64,000 nucleotides of DNA from Fodinibacter luteus (GTDB taxonomy: Bacteria > Actinomycetota > Actinomycetes > Actinomycetales > Dermatophilaceae): positions 4,652 to 68,651 of the forward strand of contig NZ_BAABGM010000017.1 in the NCBI RefSeq assembly GCF_039541575.1. Direction: 5' to 3'. Each line of letters opens with the position of its first letter. The first letter of the stretch is position 1. Below, one piece after another: positions 53,033 to 61,633 of the stretch. A program made the translations under genes and the position numbers. The notes beneath the pieces are model-generated. The model was not told the DNA's origin. It ran no database searches and was given only the letters and a program-made list of their open reading frames with translations.

Positions 53033-53481
53033 TGACCACGAACCTCGAGACCCAGAGCGATGAGGAGCGGCGCTACCTCTACGTCGGGGTGACCGTGGCC
53101 CTGGTCGTGCTGGTCGTCACCTCGCTGCTCATGTTCAGGTCGGCCTCGTCGTCGCAGGCTGCCCAGGACAAGGCAGCCCAGCTCATCACCGAGATCGAGA
53201 GCGCCGGGGCACGCGCACCGTCGAGCGAGGTGATCGTGCGACTGCTCGGCGATGACGGCGGTGCCGTGTGCGCAGATCCCAACGGCTCACTCAGCCGGGC
53301 TGTGCTGTTGTCGCAGCTGTCCACCGGTGCGGGTGGCCCGGGGTCGAGGCCGATCATCGCGGACAGCCGGGTGGTCCAGGGTCAGCTGCGCATCATCAAG
53401 GTCTACTGCCCGGACGAGCTCGCCGAGTTCCAGGAGTTCGTCGACGACCTCAAGTTCGACGACGACGTGGCAGGAAACTGA
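53029..53481 (+). CDS. Single-pass membrane protein of unknown function
   Basis: This encodes 150 residues from GTG 53029, overlapping the permease stop by 4 nt. One membrane helix is present near residues 20-36 (VGVTVALVVLVVTSLLMF). An external domain with two Cys (GAVCADPNGS and VYCPDELAEFQEFVDDL) follows. It ends 3 nt before the dipeptidase gene. Co-expression with permease and peptidase suggests an accessory role, which is inference. Confidence 0.78.
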   Translation: MMTTNLETQSDEERRYLYVGVTVALVVLVVTSLLMFRSASSSQAAQDKAAQLITEIESAGARAPSSEVIVRLLGDDGGAVCADPNGSLSRAVLLSQLSTGAGGPGSRPIIADSRVVQGQLRIIKVYCPDELAEFQEFVDDLKFDDDVAGN

Positions 53482-53484
53482 CCG

Positions 53485-54846
53485 ATGACGAGTGGCACGG
53501 ACCTCGCTGCGCGCATCGATGCGCTGATGCCCCAGGCCCGCGAAGAGCTCGCCGAGCTCGTCGCGCTGCGATCCGTCGCGGACCCGCGCCAGTTCCCCGC
53601 GGAGGAGTGCGAGCGCGCCGCCCAGTGGGTGCTCGAGCGCTTCGCGGCCGTCGGGTTCGACGATGCCCGCCTCGTGGAGACCGCTGACGGGAGCATGGCT
53701 GTCGTCGGGTCCCGACCCTGCGGGAACCCCGACGCTCCCACCGTCCTGCTCTACGCGCACTACGACGTCCAGCCCCCCCTCGACGAGGCGGCCTGGCGCA
53801 CGCCGCCGTTCGAGCTGACCGAGGTCGACGGCCGCTGGTACGGCCGCGGTGCGGCGGACTGCAAGGGCAACATCCTCATGCACCTCACGGCTCTGCGAGC
53901 CCTCGACGGCCAGGTGCCCGTCAACCTCAAGCTCGTCGTCGAGGGCTCCGAGGAGCAAGGCACCGGAGGTCTCGAGGCCTTCGTCCCGCAGGACCCCGAC
54001 CTCCTGCGGGCCGACACGATCCTGGTGTGCGACACCGGGAACGCCGCCGTTGGCGAGCCCGCGGCCACGATCAGCCTGAGAGGGATGGTCAACGTCGTCG
54101 TCAGCGTGGAGGCGTTGGGATCCGAGTTGCACTCCGGCATGTTCGGGGGAGCCGCGCCCGACGCCCTCGCCGCGCTGGTGGCCATGCTCGCCACGCTTCG
54201 CGACGCCCGAGGTAACACGACGGTCACCGGCCTGGACACCACTCAGACCTGGACCGGCGCACCCTACCCACCGGAGCAGTTCCGGGCCGATGCCGGTGTC
54301 GTCGACGGAGCCCAGCTGCTCGGTGACGGTAGCGTGTCCGACATGTTGTGGGCCCGGCCGGCCGTGACGGTGATCGGGATCGACTGCCCACCCGTCGTGG
54401 GGTCCGCATCCGCGATCGTGCCGCGGGCTGCCGCCCGCCTGAACCTTCGCATCCCACCGGGGACGACCCCCGAGGAGGCCTACGTCGCCATCGGCCAGCA
54501 CCTCACCGCGGCGACGCCCTGGGGCGTCACGTCGACCGTCGAGCTCGAAGCGGCCGGTTCGCCGTTCCGGGCGGAGGTGGACGGTCCGGCATACGCCGCC
54601 ATGGCCGCCGCCCTGGAGGAGGCCTTCGGTGTGCCCATGGCCGCTCTCGGCCAAGGCGGGTCCATCCCGCTGTGCAACGTCTTCGCGGACACCTACCCCG
54701 ACGCCGAGATCATCCTCATGGGCGTCGAGGAACCAGCCGCGATGATCCACGCCCCGAACGAGAGCGTGCACCCGAGTGAGATCTCGGCAATGGCCCTCGC
54801 CGAGGCACTCTTCCTGCAGCGCTACCAGATTCCTCATCCCAGCTGA
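53485..54846 (+). CDS. M20-family dipeptidase
   Basis: This encodes 453 residues. M20 metal-site motifs are LLYAHYDVQPP (His, Asp), GRGAADCKGN (Asp), VVEGSEEQGTGGLEAF (Glu, Glu) and PNESVHPSEI (His). The dimerization domain contains ELHSGMFGGAAPDALAAL. This is the CNDP-like dipeptidase subgroup, which cleaves dipeptides in the cytoplasm. It ends the transport/peptidase block that starts at 47199 and is followed by the second DUF1269 gene. Confidence 0.92.
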   Translation: MTSGTDLAARIDALMPQAREELAELVALRSVADPRQFPAEECERAAQWVLERFAAVGFDDARLVETADGSMAVVGSRPCGNPDAPTVLLYAHYDVQPPLDEAAWRTPPFELTEVDGRWYGRGAADCKGNILMHLTALRALDGQVPVNLKLVVEGSEEQGTGGLEAFVPQDPDLLRADTILVCDTGNAAVGEPAATISLRGMVNVVVSVEALGSELHSGMFGGAAPDALAALVAMLATLRDARGNTTVTGLDTTQTWTGAPYPPEQFRADAGVVDGAQLLGDGSVSDMLWARPAVTVIGIDCPPVVGSASAIVPRAAARLNLRIPPGTTPEEAYVAIGQHLTAATPWGVTSTVELEAAGSPFRAEVDGPAYAAMAAALEEAFGVPMAALGQGGSIPLCNVFADTYPDAEIILMGVEEPAAMIHAPNESVHPSEISAMALAEALFLQRYQIPHPS

Positions 54847-54945
54847 TTGCTGAGGCCCGCTGGGCTCACCAGGCGCACCGACACCAAGACCCATCACCGG
54901 GGCGCCGTCGTCGCCCCGACCAACCACCGAACGGAGCACCCCAGG

Positions 54946-55500
54946 ATGTCCGACGACACTCCCAACGAGTTCACTGCCGAGCTCGCCGCTGTGAGCGACG
55001 GCGCGAGGACGCTGTTCATCGCGGACTTCAGTGACACCGGCACGGCTCTGGAGGCCTATGAGGCCCTGAAGTCGCTTGAGGACGGGCGGCACTTCGCCAT
55101 CGACGGGGTCGTCGTGGTCAACCGCGACGCAGAAGGAAAGCTCGAGATCCAGAAGGCCACCGACCACTCCACCAAGAGCGGTATGAAGTGGGGGATCGTG
55201 GGTGGCGCCGTCCTCGGTCTGGTCTTCCCGCCGTCGATCATCGGCAGCGCGGCTGCGCTCGGCGCGGGTGGCGCAGCGCTGGGCAAGGCCTCGCAGCTGC
55301 ACCACAAGGTCGGGCTGGAGAAGGACCTCGAGAACGCGGTGGCCCCCGGGCACTCCGGCATCGTCGCCCTCGTCTCCGACCCCGGTGCCATGGAGATCCG
55401 CAACGCCCTGGCCAGGGCCAACGGCATCGTGGAGTCGGCGGTGAGCGACGTCGTCGCCAAGGACATCCGCGCGATCGCGGACGAGGTCGAGAAGGGGTGA
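54946..55500 (+). CDS. DUF1269 domain-containing membrane protein (copy 2)
   Basis: This encodes 184 residues from ATG 54946; the start is fixed by alignment with copy 1 (MSDD...), although the frame is open to 54847. It shares most residues with the protein at 30481-31044, including TLFIADFSDTGTALEAYEAL, HFAIDGVVVVNRDAEGKLEI, the Gly-rich zipper and SGIVALVSDPGAMEIRNALA. Both lie in the integrated element about 24 kb apart, so a duplication or two acquisitions is implied. Function is unknown. Confidence 0.88.
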   Translation: MSDDTPNEFTAELAAVSDGARTLFIADFSDTGTALEAYEALKSLEDGRHFAIDGVVVVNRDAEGKLEIQKATDHSTKSGMKWGIVGGAVLGLVFPPSIIGSAAALGAGGAALGKASQLHHKVGLEKDLENAVAPGHSGIVALVSDPGAMEIRNALARANGIVESAVSDVVAKDIRAIADEVEKG

Positions 55501-55656
55501 ACGCGGCGGTCCCCGGATCGCTGGCGTGACACGTCCACCACAGTACTGTCCTGCTGTGGACACACCACCGGTCCTATGCCGATCCCGGAGGCTGGTGGAC
55601 CCGCCGGCCGGCTCAGTCGCCAAGGTTGACCGCCGCACACCACGAGAAGGCGACCA

Positions 55657-56115
55657 ATGACACGGACACCAATTGATCAACTATGCCCTGTCGACTACCT
55701 CGTCGTCGAGTTCCCAGTAGGGAAGAGCACCTTCAGCGGTGAGATGGCGACCGAGCTGGTGTCCTTGGTGGAGGCCGGGACCATTCGCTTGATCGACGTG
55801 TTGATCCTGACGAAGGATCAGAACGGTACGGTCGAGGCAACGGAGTTCGCGGACCTCGATGACCTCGGACCGCTGCAGGTGCTCGAGACCGAACTGGCAG
55901 GGCTGCTCGCAGAGGACGACGTCATTCATCTCGCTGCTTCGATGGACCCAGGAAGCACGGCGGGGGTGCTCATCTGGGAGAACCTTTGGGCGGCCCCGTT
56001 CGCCTCCGCCGCACGGCGTGCCGGCGGCCAGATCTTCGCCGATGGCCGCATCCCGATCCAAGCGATCATCGCGTCTATCGAGGCCGACGACACCTCGCGT
56101 CCGGAAGGAGTCTGA
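55657..56115 (+). CDS. DUF6325-like protein
   Basis: This encodes 152 residues. The sequence has DYLVVEFPVGKSTFSGEMAT, LVEAGTIRLIDVLILTKDQN and the C-terminal AGGQIFADGRIPIQAIIASI. This matches the actinobacterial DUF6325 family as I remember it, usually found with a small SHOCT-type or helical partner. It has no membrane segment. An overlapping downstream frame with a strong Shine-Dalgarno (GGAAGGAG, 56102-56109) starts at 56117. Confidence 0.78.
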   Translation: MTRTPIDQLCPVDYLVVEFPVGKSTFSGEMATELVSLVEAGTIRLIDVLILTKDQNGTVEATEFADLDDLGPLQVLETELAGLLAEDDVIHLAASMDPGSTAGVLIWENLWAAPFASAARRAGGQIFADGRIPIQAIIASIEADDTSRPEGV

Positions 56116-56116
56116 C

Positions 56117-56416
56117 ATGCCGCTCAGACCAGCTCGCGTAGGACGGTCGGCGTCATTGGTCATCCCGTTGCAAAGACTGCTGTGGTCGCCAAGGCCGTCA
56201 CGCCCGGCCCCTCCCCGGTGGCTAAGGCGGCCGTTGTCGCAGCCGTCATCACACCGCGACGGCGCATCTACGTGCCTCGAGCCAGGCGCCCACGCGTGGG
56301 CGCCTGGTGGCGCGGAGGGGGCCGTGGGCAAGCCAGCAGGAGGACCCACCTCGTCGCCAGGTGACCGGACGAGACCCGCACCCACGTCTCCAGCAATCAA
56401 GTTGCTGCTCATGTAG
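56117..56416 (+). pseudogene. Frameshifted small partner gene of the DUF6325 protein
   Basis: The ATG at 56117 has a strong Shine-Dalgarno and begins MPLRPARVGR, a start commonly seen after DUF6325 genes. About 12 codons in, the protein-like sequence moves to another frame (VIGHPVAKTAVVAKAV, then PSPVAKAAVVAAVITP), and the original frame runs on for 99 codons without family features. One frameshift near 56150-56160 explains this. It could also be an unrelated short gene. Confidence 0.4.
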
Positions 56417-56573
56417 TTCGTCCACCGGGCAACGCTAAAGGACCCAGCTCCGCCGACACCCTGTCCGAGCGCGGGTGTGACGTCGAGTTTGCCAGCATCG
56501 GGTTCCCTGACCAGAGATAGGCGAAGCGGTTCTCGGAGTTCCCGATGCCACGACCGCTGCGGGAGGCCTCGGC

Positions 56574-56763
56574 ATGCTCCCGGCAGAGCTCCGAGGCACG
56601 TCGGGAAGGATCGAGATCCCATCGTCGGTGACCGCGGTGGGGTACGACCTCGTCATCATTTGTTCAGCGGCGTGGTGGCCCTCCCAACGTGCCATTTCGG
56701 TCCTACCTGGAGCCCGCGACCGCGGGCACGGTGACGGCCCTCACCCTTCTCGCCGCAGCATGA
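56574..56763 (+). pseudogene. Flavodoxin-like protein remnant
   Basis: The frame from ATG 56574 contains GRIEIPSSVTAVGYDLVIIC then SAAWW, resembling the YDLVIVGSPTWW block of flavodoxin-family proteins. After one frame change the sequence continues NVPFRSYLEPATAGTVTA and reaches a stop at 56761-56763. The N-terminal FMN-binding loop and the C-terminal half are missing. The rest of 56417-56874 shows nothing else that I can support. Confidence 0.4.
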
Positions 56764-56874
56764 ACGAGTCTGCCGAGGCCCATTGGGCCACCGCCCGCCG
56801 TCTCGCTGCTGCATGGGGAGCGCGGGAGCTTCGCCATCCGATCGTCCTCTCGCAACGGGCGGCGGGCGGGAACG

Positions 56875-58068
56875 TCAAGGGGTGCCAAGGCCATGCGATG
56901 GTTCGGCCATTTGTGAGAGTCGTCTGGCGATCTCGGCGGGACGGTCGTCGGCAACGTGCTGATAGCGCATCGCCATCGCAGAGGTGGAGTGCCCGAGGCG
57001 GTCCATGAGCTCGCGTGTGGTGGCTCCTGCTTGGGCAGCGAGCGTGGCTCCGGTGTGGCGCAGGTCGTGCCATCGCAGGTCCGGGCGACCGGCGGCGGCG
57101 CGGGCGGGCCGGTAGACCTTGTAGAGGCTGCCGTGGTGCATGTGCTGGCCGTCGGTGTTGGGGAAGACCAAGCCGTCCGAGCCCTTGCGCGCGAACCGGT
57201 CGAGGTGGTGTCGGATGTCGGGGAGCAGGTGAGGCGGGATGCTCACGTCCCGGATCCCGGCATCCGACTTGGGGGTGCCGACGTGCGCCTGACCGTTGGG
57301 CCACGTCACTGCGCGGCGCACTCGGATGACACCGTGGCGTAGGTCGATGTCCTTGCGGCGCAGCTCGGTGAGCTCACCGAACCGGATGGCGCACCAGGCG
57401 GCCAGCTGAACCATCAGCCGGTAGCGCTCGGGCATGCTGGCGGCGATCTGCCCGATCTCCTCGACGGTGGCCGGGCGCATGCCTGAGCGTCCCGCAGGTC
57501 GGCCTCCGCCACGGATGCGGCAGGGGTTGGTGGCCAGTAGCTCTTCTTCCACAGCGGTGTTCAGGATGGTGCGCAACAGGGCGTACGTGTGGGCTCGAGC
57601 CGTCGGTCGCTCCGGACCCCACGCGGCGTGCCAGGTACGGACGTCGTCCCGGGTGATCGTGTCGAGCCGGCTGTGCCCGAACGTGGTGACGAGGACCTCG
57701 ATCAGTCGGGCGTACTCCACCCGGGTGCGTGGCTTGAGCTCACGCCTCCCCAGCCAGGCGCGGGCGTAGTCGTCGAAACGCGGACGCGGTGCGATGGCGG
57801 TCGGGGCGGGTCGCCATCGGCCTTCGGTGATCGCAGCGGACTGCATGCTCAGCCACGCCTCCGCATCCCCCTTGGTCTGGAAGGTGGTGGGCGCGATGTG
57901 ACGGTCACCGTCGGGTCCGAGATAGCTCGCCTGGTAGCGCCGGGAAGGCAGCCTGCGCAGGTGGCCGAAGCCGCGTCGCCGTCCGGCTGTTCGCGCCCTG
58001 GTGCGTGCCTTCGGGGCCGCGGAAAAAAGCTCGCCGCTGGGGGAGTGGGGGAGCGCAGACGCTGGCAT
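56875..58068 (-). CDS. int: Tyrosine-family site-specific integrase of the element
   Basis: This encodes 397 residues from ATG 58068, with GAAGGGG 6-12 nt upstream; an upstream TTG at 58101 falls in the arm-type repeat. An AP2-like N-terminal arm-binding part (RRYQASYLGPDGDRHIAPTT) is followed by a SAM-like core-binding domain (FDDYARAWLGRRELKPRTRV). The catalytic domain has LAAWCAIRFGELTELRR (Arg), HDLRHTGATLAAQAG (His, Arg) and LGHSTSAMAMRYQHV (His, Tyr). It should recombine the 22-bp tRNA-Pro site. It lies 163 bp inside attR and reads away from it. Confidence 0.93.
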   Translation of the reverse strand: MPASALPHSPSGELFSAAPKARTRARTAGRRRGFGHLRRLPSRRYQASYLGPDGDRHIAPTTFQTKGDAEAWLSMQSAAITEGRWRPAPTAIAPRPRFDDYARAWLGRRELKPRTRVEYARLIEVLVTTFGHSRLDTITRDDVRTWHAAWGPERPTARAHTYALLRTILNTAVEEELLATNPCRIRGGGRPAGRSGMRPATVEEIGQIAASMPERYRLMVQLAAWCAIRFGELTELRRKDIDLRHGVIRVRRAVTWPNGQAHVGTPKSDAGIRDVSIPPHLLPDIRHHLDRFARKGSDGLVFPNTDGQHMHHGSLYKVYRPARAAAGRPDLRWHDLRHTGATLAAQAGATTRELMDRLGHSTSAMAMRYQHVADDRPAEIARRLSQMAEPSHGLGTP

Positions 58069-58081
58069 TGGGACCCCTTCC

Positions 58082-58101
58082 GTGCAACATACGTGCAACA
58101 A
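58082..58101. repeat. Arm-type integrase-site candidate, right end
   Basis: GTGCAACATACGTGCAACAA matches the left-end repeat at 19042-19061 with one mismatch and the same orientation. It lies just upstream of the integrase start, so integrase bound here could also repress its own gene. Confidence 0.55.
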
Positions 58102-58230
58102 CGAATGTCTTTTCCTGGCCAGTCGTGTCCACCCGTGTCACCCGACCGCCTTGGTATCTGTGCAGGTCAGACTACCAATGATGGCAGAAACGGCTCGTCC
58201 GAGGCTTGCTGGAGATGGCCCCGAAAACAA

Positions 58231-58252
58231 GTTCAAATCCTGTCAGCCCGAC
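58231..58252. repeat. Right attachment site (attR core)
   Basis: This is an exact copy of the 22 bp at 18971-18992, the tRNA-Pro 3' end. No tRNA body precedes it here. GCAGGTCA follows at the same offset as on the left. An inverted repeat TTGGTA/TACCAA (58151-58156 and 58173-58178) lies between it and the integrase gene. Confidence 0.9.
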
Positions 58253-58655
58253 AGATGAAAGAGCAGGTCATCCCTGTAGGAGCGGGGCTGGTCAAGAGTG
58301 TGGTGGTTCCATTTTGGGCTGGTCCGGGCCGTTGCAGGCATGACTTGGTGGGCGTCGGGGTCAAGGCTCGAGCGGAGCTCGACCGCGTAGCGGGCGGAGG
58401 GCCTTGAGGCCGGCGCCCGGCGAGTCGACGATGTGGACGGCGGACAGCCGGGAGTGGTTGTCTGGTGCCGGGTTCTCCTGGTGGGTCGCAGTGGTGGGAC
58501 GTCGTTCCTCGTCAGTCCTGATGCGGTGCGGGTGGACTAGCCCTGGTGGGTGTCAGTCATCCCTTCACCACCATGGCCGGTGGCATGACGTGGTGCGTGG
58601 TGTCTTGGCCGGTGTGGTCAATCAGAGAGCGCGACCGCGCCGAACGGTCCGGGGG
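58253..58655. other. Gene-free stretch outside attR
   Basis: This stretch of about 400 nt between attR and the IS110 remnant shows no gene. Its lower coding quality and the transposase debris next to it suggest eroded mobile DNA. Confidence 0.4.
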
Positions 58656-58985
58656 TCATGACCTGCACGACCCAGCACCGGCCAAGAAGCCTGTTGGTGG
58701 TTCATGCCGCGCCCGGTGGGTCAGGGCGCGCACGTGCCCGTCGCGCAGGCCGTAGTAGACGTGCTCGACCTGGCGGCGAGCGGCCGCGACGGTGCCGATG
58801 TTCCGGGCCCCGCTTGATGGCGACTCGTTCGCGCAGCGGGCCCACCCCGGTGTGCGGTCCGAGTCGCTTGACGGACTCGATCGCGGCCCAGCGCACCAGT
58901 CTGGAGCCCTGCTTGGTGATCCGGCCACGGTGCACGTGGGTGTCGGACTCACGGTGCTTGGGAGTCAACCTCATCATCGTCGGGC
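58656..58985 (-). pseudogene. IS110-family transposase, C-terminal remnant (frameshifted)
   Basis: The minus strand encodes LTPKHRESDTHVHRGRITKQ, GSRLVRWAAIESVKRL and RERVAIKRG in one frame, then RNIGTVAAARRQVEHVYYGL and RDGHVRALTHRARHE in the next. This is the conserved C-terminal (transposase_20) region of IS110/IS1111 elements. One frameshift near 58810 splits it, and the N-terminal DEDD domain is absent, so it is not functional. Confidence 0.78.
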
Positions 58986-59237
58986 TCTTCGTGCTGGATG
59001 GTTCCGAGCGCACCATTTGGTTCCTGGTGTGGGTCCCCCTTGCTTGCTGATATCGGTGCTCATGGACTACTTGGTGTGGAACCGCCCGGGACGCGACCAG
59101 CGGCTTAGCAGGACCGCGACCGACCGCGCTACGGGGAGTGACCTTTCACGAGTCGACCTTCCGCCCTTCGCGACTTGCGTCTATGCGCCGCCTGGCGCCG
59201 CACTTGCACCCTTCCGCTCCTGTGCCGACGATGAGGG

Positions 59238-59756
59238 ATGCGATACCTGGAGCTCCGTCGGCATACCGACAACGACGGCGACGACCTGACTGCGCGGGGT
59301 GTGGCGGAGGCTGAAGCCATCGGCCGCAAGGAGTTGCGGCCGCCGTACGCCGCATTCATCTCTTCGGGCGCGGCTCGCGCGACCCAGATGGTCACCCTCC
59401 TTCGTCACGCCGCCGGGCAGGACGACGTCGTGATCCACGAGGTGCCGGGGCTGCGGTCGACCGTCGAGGACCGATGGCGAGCCGCGGCCAAGGCCGCCGG
59501 CAAGGGCGCCACTGTTGAGCAGATCCGACGCGTCGATCCGGACCTGGTCGAGCATGAGGAACGCCTCCTGGGGTCGGCGCTACGTGGGATCGTCGACTCA
59601 CTTCCCGATGGTGGTAGGGCGCTGGTCGTCGGCCACAGCCCGACGAACGAAGCCGCTGTGGCCGCCCTGACAGGTCACACGGTCAAGCCGCTGGGCAAGG
59701 GCGCCGGCGTTCTGCTCGTCGAAGACGGTGGCAGGTTCACCGTCAACCCGCTGTAG
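59238..59756 (+). CDS. Histidine-phosphatase-superfamily-like protein
   Basis: This encodes 172 residues. The N-terminal RHG motif of the superfamily appears as LELRRHTDND (Arg8-His9-Thr10), so the Gly is replaced by Thr. The later core residues are present: SSGAARATQM (Arg near 47) and ALVVGHSPTN (His133). The protein is close to SixA/phosphoglycerate-mutase-like domains in length. Activity is plausible, because the catalytic Arg and His are kept, but the substrate is unknown. No neighbour is coupled to it. Confidence 0.83.
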   Translation: MRYLELRRHTDNDGDDLTARGVAEAEAIGRKELRPPYAAFISSGAARATQMVTLLRHAAGQDDVVIHEVPGLRSTVEDRWRAAAKAAGKGATVEQIRRVDPDLVEHEERLLGSALRGIVDSLPDGGRALVVGHSPTNEAAVAALTGHTVKPLGKGAGVLLVEDGGRFTVNPL

Positions 59757-59883
59757 AGAGGCCCCCTGACCCCGGGCACGGAAGCCACGCGGCGGCATGC
59801 TCGAGCTCCCGGTGAATCGCACGCCGATGCGCGTCATAGCCGCGTTCGCTCTCCACGATCTGCGGCAGAACGGGACGGTCGCG

Positions 59884-60393
59884 TCATTCGGTGAAGACAG
59901 ACCAGCAGATGGCATCTCGTCGCGCTTGGTCCTCGAGGACCAGAGACCGGATCGACGAGTCGAGCTGGCGGCGTTGCCAGTCGCGCTCGGTGCGACCGGC
60001 GATCGGGACGCCGGGGTTTGCTGCGCGCACGGCCTTGATGGCATAGGCGGCGGCGCCAAGATCATGTTCGGCCACGTGGCCCACACAGGCAGCCTGACCG
60101 GCGGCATACGCGGCGTAGCGGGGTGCTTTGTGGAGCCGGCGAGCTGCGCCCATGGCGTGTCCGCCCAACGCGCGAGCGTCCATCATCGACATCTCGTCGC
60201 GGGCCCAGGCCCGGGCCGCCTCGATCGCCTCTCGCGGTCGAGGGTCCGACCCCTGCGCGTCCTCGAAGAGGTGGAGGACGTGCTCGGCGCACGTGGCAGC
60301 CCACAGTGCCAGGCGTCGATGGTCTGCGTCGGTGAGAGTCCCCCCGCGGCGAATAGTCACCAGTCGGGGGTCGCGGACCTTCGGCAAGATCAT
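59884..60393 (-). CDS. Putative immunity protein (Imm5-like)
   Basis: This encodes 169 residues from ATG 60393; ATG 60414 is an alternative and neither has a strong Shine-Dalgarno. The sequence MILPKVRDPRLVTIRRGGTL, then LALWAATCAEHVLHLFE and AAGQAACVGHVAEHDLGAAA, is all alpha-helical and matches proteins that databases call putative immunity proteins, as I recall. Such proteins may neutralise a toxin, but no toxin gene is adjacent. The assignment rests on memory of the family. Confidence 0.75.
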   Translation of the reverse strand: MILPKVRDPRLVTIRRGGTLTDADHRRLALWAATCAEHVLHLFEDAQGSDPRPREAIEAARAWARDEMSMMDARALGGHAMGAARRLHKAPRYAAYAAGQAACVGHVAEHDLGAAAYAIKAVRAANPGVPIAGRTERDWQRRQLDSSIRSLVLEDQARRDAICWSVFTE

Positions 60394-60608
60394 CCGACCA
60401 GCCTGCCACTCCATGCGCGTTCGACCGCTGTGCACCGCACGGCCCGTGGCATGAGTGCGGCCACCGAGGTGCGTCACGACCGCGTGCGGACGAGGGGAGA
60501 GGGGACATGAGGGCACGTCGTGCTTCTTGAGGCGCGCCAGGACTGAACGCGAACAAGGATCCTCGGTGGTGGCACCCGATTTCTGGCCGCCTGAGTGGAG
60601 CTCCCGCT

Positions 60609-60974
60609 TCACTCGGCCGTGACGGCGAACCAGCGACCTTCGGGGTCCGCGAACGCGAAGCTCTGCGTGCCCCCGTGATCGCCCACCTCGCTCGCCTGCA
60701 CACCACAACCCAGGAGGTCGGCGCGCGTGGCATCCAGGTCGTCGACCGCGAAAGCGATCGAGGGTGTCGCAAGGTCGAGTCCGTCCGGGTTCTCCTTCAT
60801 CAGCTCGAGAGGCACGAGCTCGAACGCGAACGGCTGGTTGGCAAACCCGACCTGCACGATCGTGAACGCGCCCGCCTCGGTGCGCCGCTTCTCGACCATC
60901 CCGATCTGGTCGACCCAGAACCTGCGGCACACTTCCGCATCATTCACATACAGGACGACATATCCGACTCTCAT
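60609..60974 (-). CDS. VOC-family (glyoxalase/bleomycin-resistance-like) protein
   Basis: This encodes 121 residues from ATG 60974; ATGs at 60992 and a GTG-type upstream frame are less likely. The VOC fold is evident: VGYVVLYVNDAEVCRRFWVD, FAFELVPLEL, IAFAVDDLDATRADLLGCGV and the C-terminal SFAFADPEGRWFAV. Potential metal-ligand positions are not canonical. The substrate is unknown. It is not coupled to a neighbour. Confidence 0.87.
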   Translation of the reverse strand: MRVGYVVLYVNDAEVCRRFWVDQIGMVEKRRTEAGAFTIVQVGFANQPFAFELVPLELMKENPDGLDLATPSIAFAVDDLDATRADLLGCGVQASEVGDHGGTQSFAFADPEGRWFAVTAE

Positions 60975-61260
60975 CTGCGACCCCTGAGCCATGCACGGAC
61001 GTGGACGCTGGCGCACTCAGCGAGTCTAACCGTGCCCACGTGCCGGCAATCCGCGTCGAGTGCCGGAGGGATGCGCAGCCGCCGTCGGGCGCGCCTCTTG
61101 GCGGTCTCCGACGAAGGGCGCGCCCGACTGTTCTGGAAGCCTTCGCCGATGCTGCCGCGATTCGCAAGAGTGCGTAGCCGCGTGGCGCTGCAGGAAGCGC
61201 CAGGTGGGTGGCAGTCCGCGGGCCGCTGAAGCGTGGGTCGAGCCGCCGGCGAGCGCTGGT

Positions 61261-61633
61261 TCATTTGGTGAGTGCTGGCGGGTCGAGCGCGGCGTTGATT
61301 CGCTCCGCGTCAGCTACCAAGCTGCCGTCCTCTACGGCTCTGGCGATGGTTCCGTCTCAGAGCCTTTCGCCGCGCACGACGGCGGTGATCAATCGCATTG
61401 CGTGTGTGACCGGGCTTTGGGCAACCCTGCACCGCGTGGGTATCGCCGAGACCCGTTCCAACTCATCCAGTCGAACACGGCTGGGCGTTGACGGCGCGCA
61501 GCGCAGCGAGTAACTCCTCAACTGATTCTTCGTAGTTCGGGCACGACAGCACCAGCGGGTCCGCGGTTGTCCCTGTGCCCGCCATCGGCGACCAGGTCAC
61601 GGGGGCCGGGTCAGCCGCGGTGCGGCTCTTCAT
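61261..61633 (-). pseudogene. DUF6508-like gene, frameshifted
   Basis: Three minus-strand frames read in order. The first is VLSCPNYEESVEELLAALRA. The second is VFDWMSWNGSRRYPRGAGL. The third is VTHAMRLITAVVRGERL, then an in-frame stop, then DGTIARAVEDGSLVADAERI. Together they resemble DUF6508 proteins (FDWxxW and VRxxRFxDGxxxxAxxxG blocks). At least two frameshifts and one nonsense codon make it non-functional. A sequencing error would have to occur three times to explain it otherwise. Nothing is seen in 61017-61260. Confidence 0.5.
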
